8,027 nt of DNA, from assembly GCA_043742865.1 (NCBI GenBank), contig JAYTXR010000125.1, positions 1 through 8,027 of the forward strand, read 5' to 3'. Within the stretch, counting starts at the first letter, position 1; every line of letters begins with the position of its first letter. Source of the stretch: PALSA-911 sp043742865. Its GTDB lineage: Bacteria; Pseudomonadota; Alphaproteobacteria; Acetobacterales; Acetobacteraceae. Below are positions 6,367 through 8,027 of the stretch, piece by piece. The position numbers and the translations under genes are program-made. The notes beneath the pieces are model-generated. The model did no database searches, was not told the DNA's origin, and was given only the letters and a program-made list of their open reading frames with translations.

Positions 6367-7053
6367 TCAGGCGGCGTCGTGAAAAATGATCCCGAGCGTC
6401 TGGCGGATGCCGGAGCGCACGCGGCTGACGCCGTGGCGCAGGGTCACCCGATAGACGCCGCGCGTGCCGCGCACCGGGCGGTGGCGGACCGGGAAGATCA
6501 CCGCCTCGCCCTGCGCCAGCGCGATCGCCTCGCCGCGCGACTGCCTGCGCGGGGGCTGCTCGACCAGTAAAAACTCGCCGCCGGTGAAATCGCGGCCGGG
6601 GTCGCTGAGCAGGATCGTCAGTTGCAGCGGGAACACCCACTCGCCGTACAAATCCTGGTGCAGGCAGTTATAGTCGCCCTCGCCATAGCGCAGCAGCAGC
6701 GGCGTCGGTTTAGTCTGGCCGGCCGCGTGGCACTGGCGCAGATAGGCGTCGTGGCTGTCGGGAAAGCGTCCGGTTTCGCCCAGCTGTATCGCCCAATCAT
6801 TGGCGATCGCGGCCAGCGGGGAATACAGCGCGGCGCGCAGCCGAGCGACGATGGCAGGCAGCGGATAGGACAGGTATTTGTATTCGCCGCTGCCGAACCC
6901 GTGTCGTTGCATCACGACGCGGGAGCGGAACAGGTCCGCCTTGTCGTACAGCGCCGCCAGTTCGTGGCAGGTGGCCGGGTTCAGCAGGGGAAGCCTGGCA
7001 TGGCCGTGTGCCGCCAGGGATGCGGCCAAAGCGGGGAAATCGATGTCGTGCAT
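6367..7053 (-). CDS. 2-oxoglutarate/Fe(II)-dependent dioxygenase-like protein
   Basis: A 228-residue double-stranded beta-helix protein of the 2OG-Fe(II) oxygenase superfamily, predicted to use iron, O2 and 2-oxoglutarate to oxidise an unknown substrate in the cytoplasm. The iron-binding His-x-Asp is His132-Gln-Asp134 in NCLHQDLYGE. GRDFTGGEFLL (153-163) is a typical core strand and turn. The distal histidine is most likely His207 in RHGVSRVRSG, with Arg217 ten residues later to bind the 2OG carboxylate; His191 (VRHRPVRG) is a less likely alternative. The C-terminus TLGIIFHDA, together with these blocks, resembles an uncharacterised bacterial protein group I recall as COG3826. The ATG at 7053 has only a weak ribosome binding site (AGG in TAGGCTC). 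It is 53 bases downstream of the metallophosphoesterase on the same strand, so translation from a shared transcript is plausible. Confidence 0.87.
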   Translation of the reverse strand: MHDIDFPALAASLAAHGHARLPLLNPATCHELAALYDKADLFRSRVVMQRHGFGSGEYKYLSYPLPAIVARLRAALYSPLAAIANDWAIQLGETGRFPDSHDAYLRQCHAAGQTKPTPLLLRYGEGDYNCLHQDLYGEWVFPLQLTILLSDPGRDFTGGEFLLVEQPPRRQSRGEAIALAQGEAVIFPVRHRPVRGTRGVYRVTLRHGVSRVRSGIRQTLGIIFHDAA

Positions 7054-7106
7054 GGCGCGAGCCTAGCAGACCGGACACGCGACTCCTGCTCCGATGTTTG
7101 CGCTGG

Positions 7107-8027
7107 CTATAAAGCCTCGCGGACCGGACCGACCGGTTTGCAGACCGCGGATCGGCGGTGGAACCGGCAGCGTGCCAGCAGCCGGTCATCCGCCCCGATC
7201 ACCTGGCCGGTCCAGCCATCGCCCGCCCGATCGAGCACCAGGAAGCCGTAATACTGCAGCGCATAACCACGCCGCAGCTTCATGCCGTCTACCTCCATTC
7301 CGGGGCGGGGCGGATGGGTGGTCGCATCATTGGTGTCGCCACCGCCACCCACCACCAGCTGGACCGGCCGCGCCGGGCCATATTCATAAGCCCCGAAATC
7401 ATGGATATGCCCGGCGACCACCATATCCAGCCGGTCCACGTTCAGACCGCGTATCGCTGCCTGCTCGGTTATGTTGGTGACCGTTCCAGCTGGCACGCTG
7501 CCCTGGACGACCGCCCAGACCGGCCGATGCGTCAGCAGCCAGGCGCCGGGCCGGGCCTGGCCCAGCAGCGTTTGCAGCTGGGCGCGATACCCCGGCAGCT
7601 TGGCCGGGTCGATTTTGTCGTCATCGGCGTCCGCCCCGTCGAACACCAGCAGGTTCAGCCGATCGAGGTTCAGCGCATACGGCTCGGTCACGGTGCCGCA
7701 GGCGGCCGGCGGATGCGGATCGAGCAGGCGGACCCAGCCCAGCCCGCCCCGCCAGCACAGCTCGTGGTTACCGCGCACCATGACCCAGGGCGCCTGCGCC
7801 AGCAGCGGCGCGGCGGGGTCGAAGAAATCCGCCTTCCAGACCGGCCAGTTATCGCCGAACGGGCTGCCGGCGCAGCCGGCCTGCCCGGTTGGACAGGCGG
7901 ATTCGCGGTAGTGATAATCGCCCACATGGATCACCAGGTCGGGATGGCGCGAAGCGGCCAGCCGGGCGATCGTGGCAAACGGCCAGGCGGCGGGATCGTT
8001 GCAGGCCTGCACGGCGTTGCCCTTCAG
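7107..8027 (-). CDS. Metallophosphoesterase (calcineurin-like), 5'-truncated by window edge
   Basis: A two-metal phosphohydrolase of the calcineurin-like family; 306 C-terminal residues are visible. The frame is open through the right edge with no stop. The internal GTG at 8012 lies within conserved-looking sequence (LKGNAVQACNDP), so it is not taken as the start. In visible numbering, the metal motifs are GDYHYRE (36-42), GNHE (86-89), a His in LLTHRPVW (164-171) and GHIHDF (206-211). The first family motif (Asp-x-His) should lie upstream, outside the window. There are seven cysteines (9, 45, 52, 91, 110, 287, 296), which suggests disulfides and an exported, periplasmic protein; the signal peptide cannot be seen. 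The substrate is unknown: a phosphomonoester or phosphodiester. It is upstream of the dioxygenase gene and possibly in the same operon. Confidence 0.9.
   Translation of the reverse strand: MKGNAVQACNDPAAWPFATIARLAASRHPDLVIHVGDYHYRESACPTGQAGCAGSPFGDNWPVWKADFFDPAAPLLAQAPWVMVRGNHELCWRGGLGWVRLLDPHPPAACGTVTEPYALNLDRLNLLVFDGADADDDKIDPAKLPGYRAQLQTLLGQARPGAWLLTHRPVWAVVQGSVPAGTVTNITEQAAIRGLNVDRLDMVVAGHIHDFGAYEYGPARPVQLVVGGGGDTNDATTHPPRPGMEVDGMKLRRGYALQYYGFLVLDRAGDGWTGQVIGADDRLLARCRFHRRSAVCKPVGPVREAL

Noticed and set aside
6363..6373. CGCCTCAGGCG palindrome between the convergent cupin and dioxygenase genes
   Set aside because: It can form only a 4-bp stem with a 3-nt loop and has no T tract on either side, so it is not a credible terminator.

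Overview
This 8,027-base window is GC-rich and densely coding. It looks like ordinary chromosome from an alphaproteobacterium, probably in the Rhodospirillales/Acetobacteraceae neighbourhood. That placement is an inference from base composition and the general look of the proteins; no rRNA or other marker was available to confirm it. Eight protein-coding genes account for nearly all the sequence. The longest gap between genes is about 85 bases, so no stretch of 300 bases lacks a gene. I saw no tRNA, rRNA, CRISPR array, insertion sequence, integrase, attachment site or toxin-antitoxin pair.

Layout from left to right. Threonyl-tRNA synthetase (thrS, minus, 46-1989) lies downstream of a GT4-type glycosyltransferase (minus, 2058-3209). 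Across a 62-base divergent gap is an alpha/beta hydrolase resembling ABHD10 (plus, 3272-4027). Its last 45 bases overlap tail-to-tail with an atypical NAD(P)-binding Rossmann protein resembling YeeZ (minus, 3983-4861). A 47-base divergent gap separates that gene from a membrane-anchored TPR protein (plus, 4909-5757). A small cupin follows (plus, 5843-6358), preceded by a leader hairpin that buries its ribosome binding site. The cupin converges, with 8 bases between stop codons, on a 2-oxoglutarate/Fe(II) dioxygenase-like gene (minus, 6367-7053). Upstream of that, on the same strand, is a metallophosphoesterase whose N-terminus lies beyond the right edge (minus, 7107 to edge).

The genes do not form one obvious pathway. 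ThrS charges tRNA; the glycosyltransferase probably acts in cell-envelope glycan or LPS assembly; the hydrolase, Rossmann protein, cupin, dioxygenase and phosphoesterase are recognisable enzyme folds with unknown substrates. Likely transcription units are GT to thrS (with a possible internal thrS promoter), the hydrolase alone, the Rossmann protein alone, TPR and cupin (together or separately), and metallophosphoesterase to dioxygenase.

I did not find a clear new defence, mobile or multi-gene system. The most interesting non-coding signal is the cupin leader, where an 8-bp stem covers the Shine-Dalgarno sequence and an upstream GGAG could compete for the same strand.
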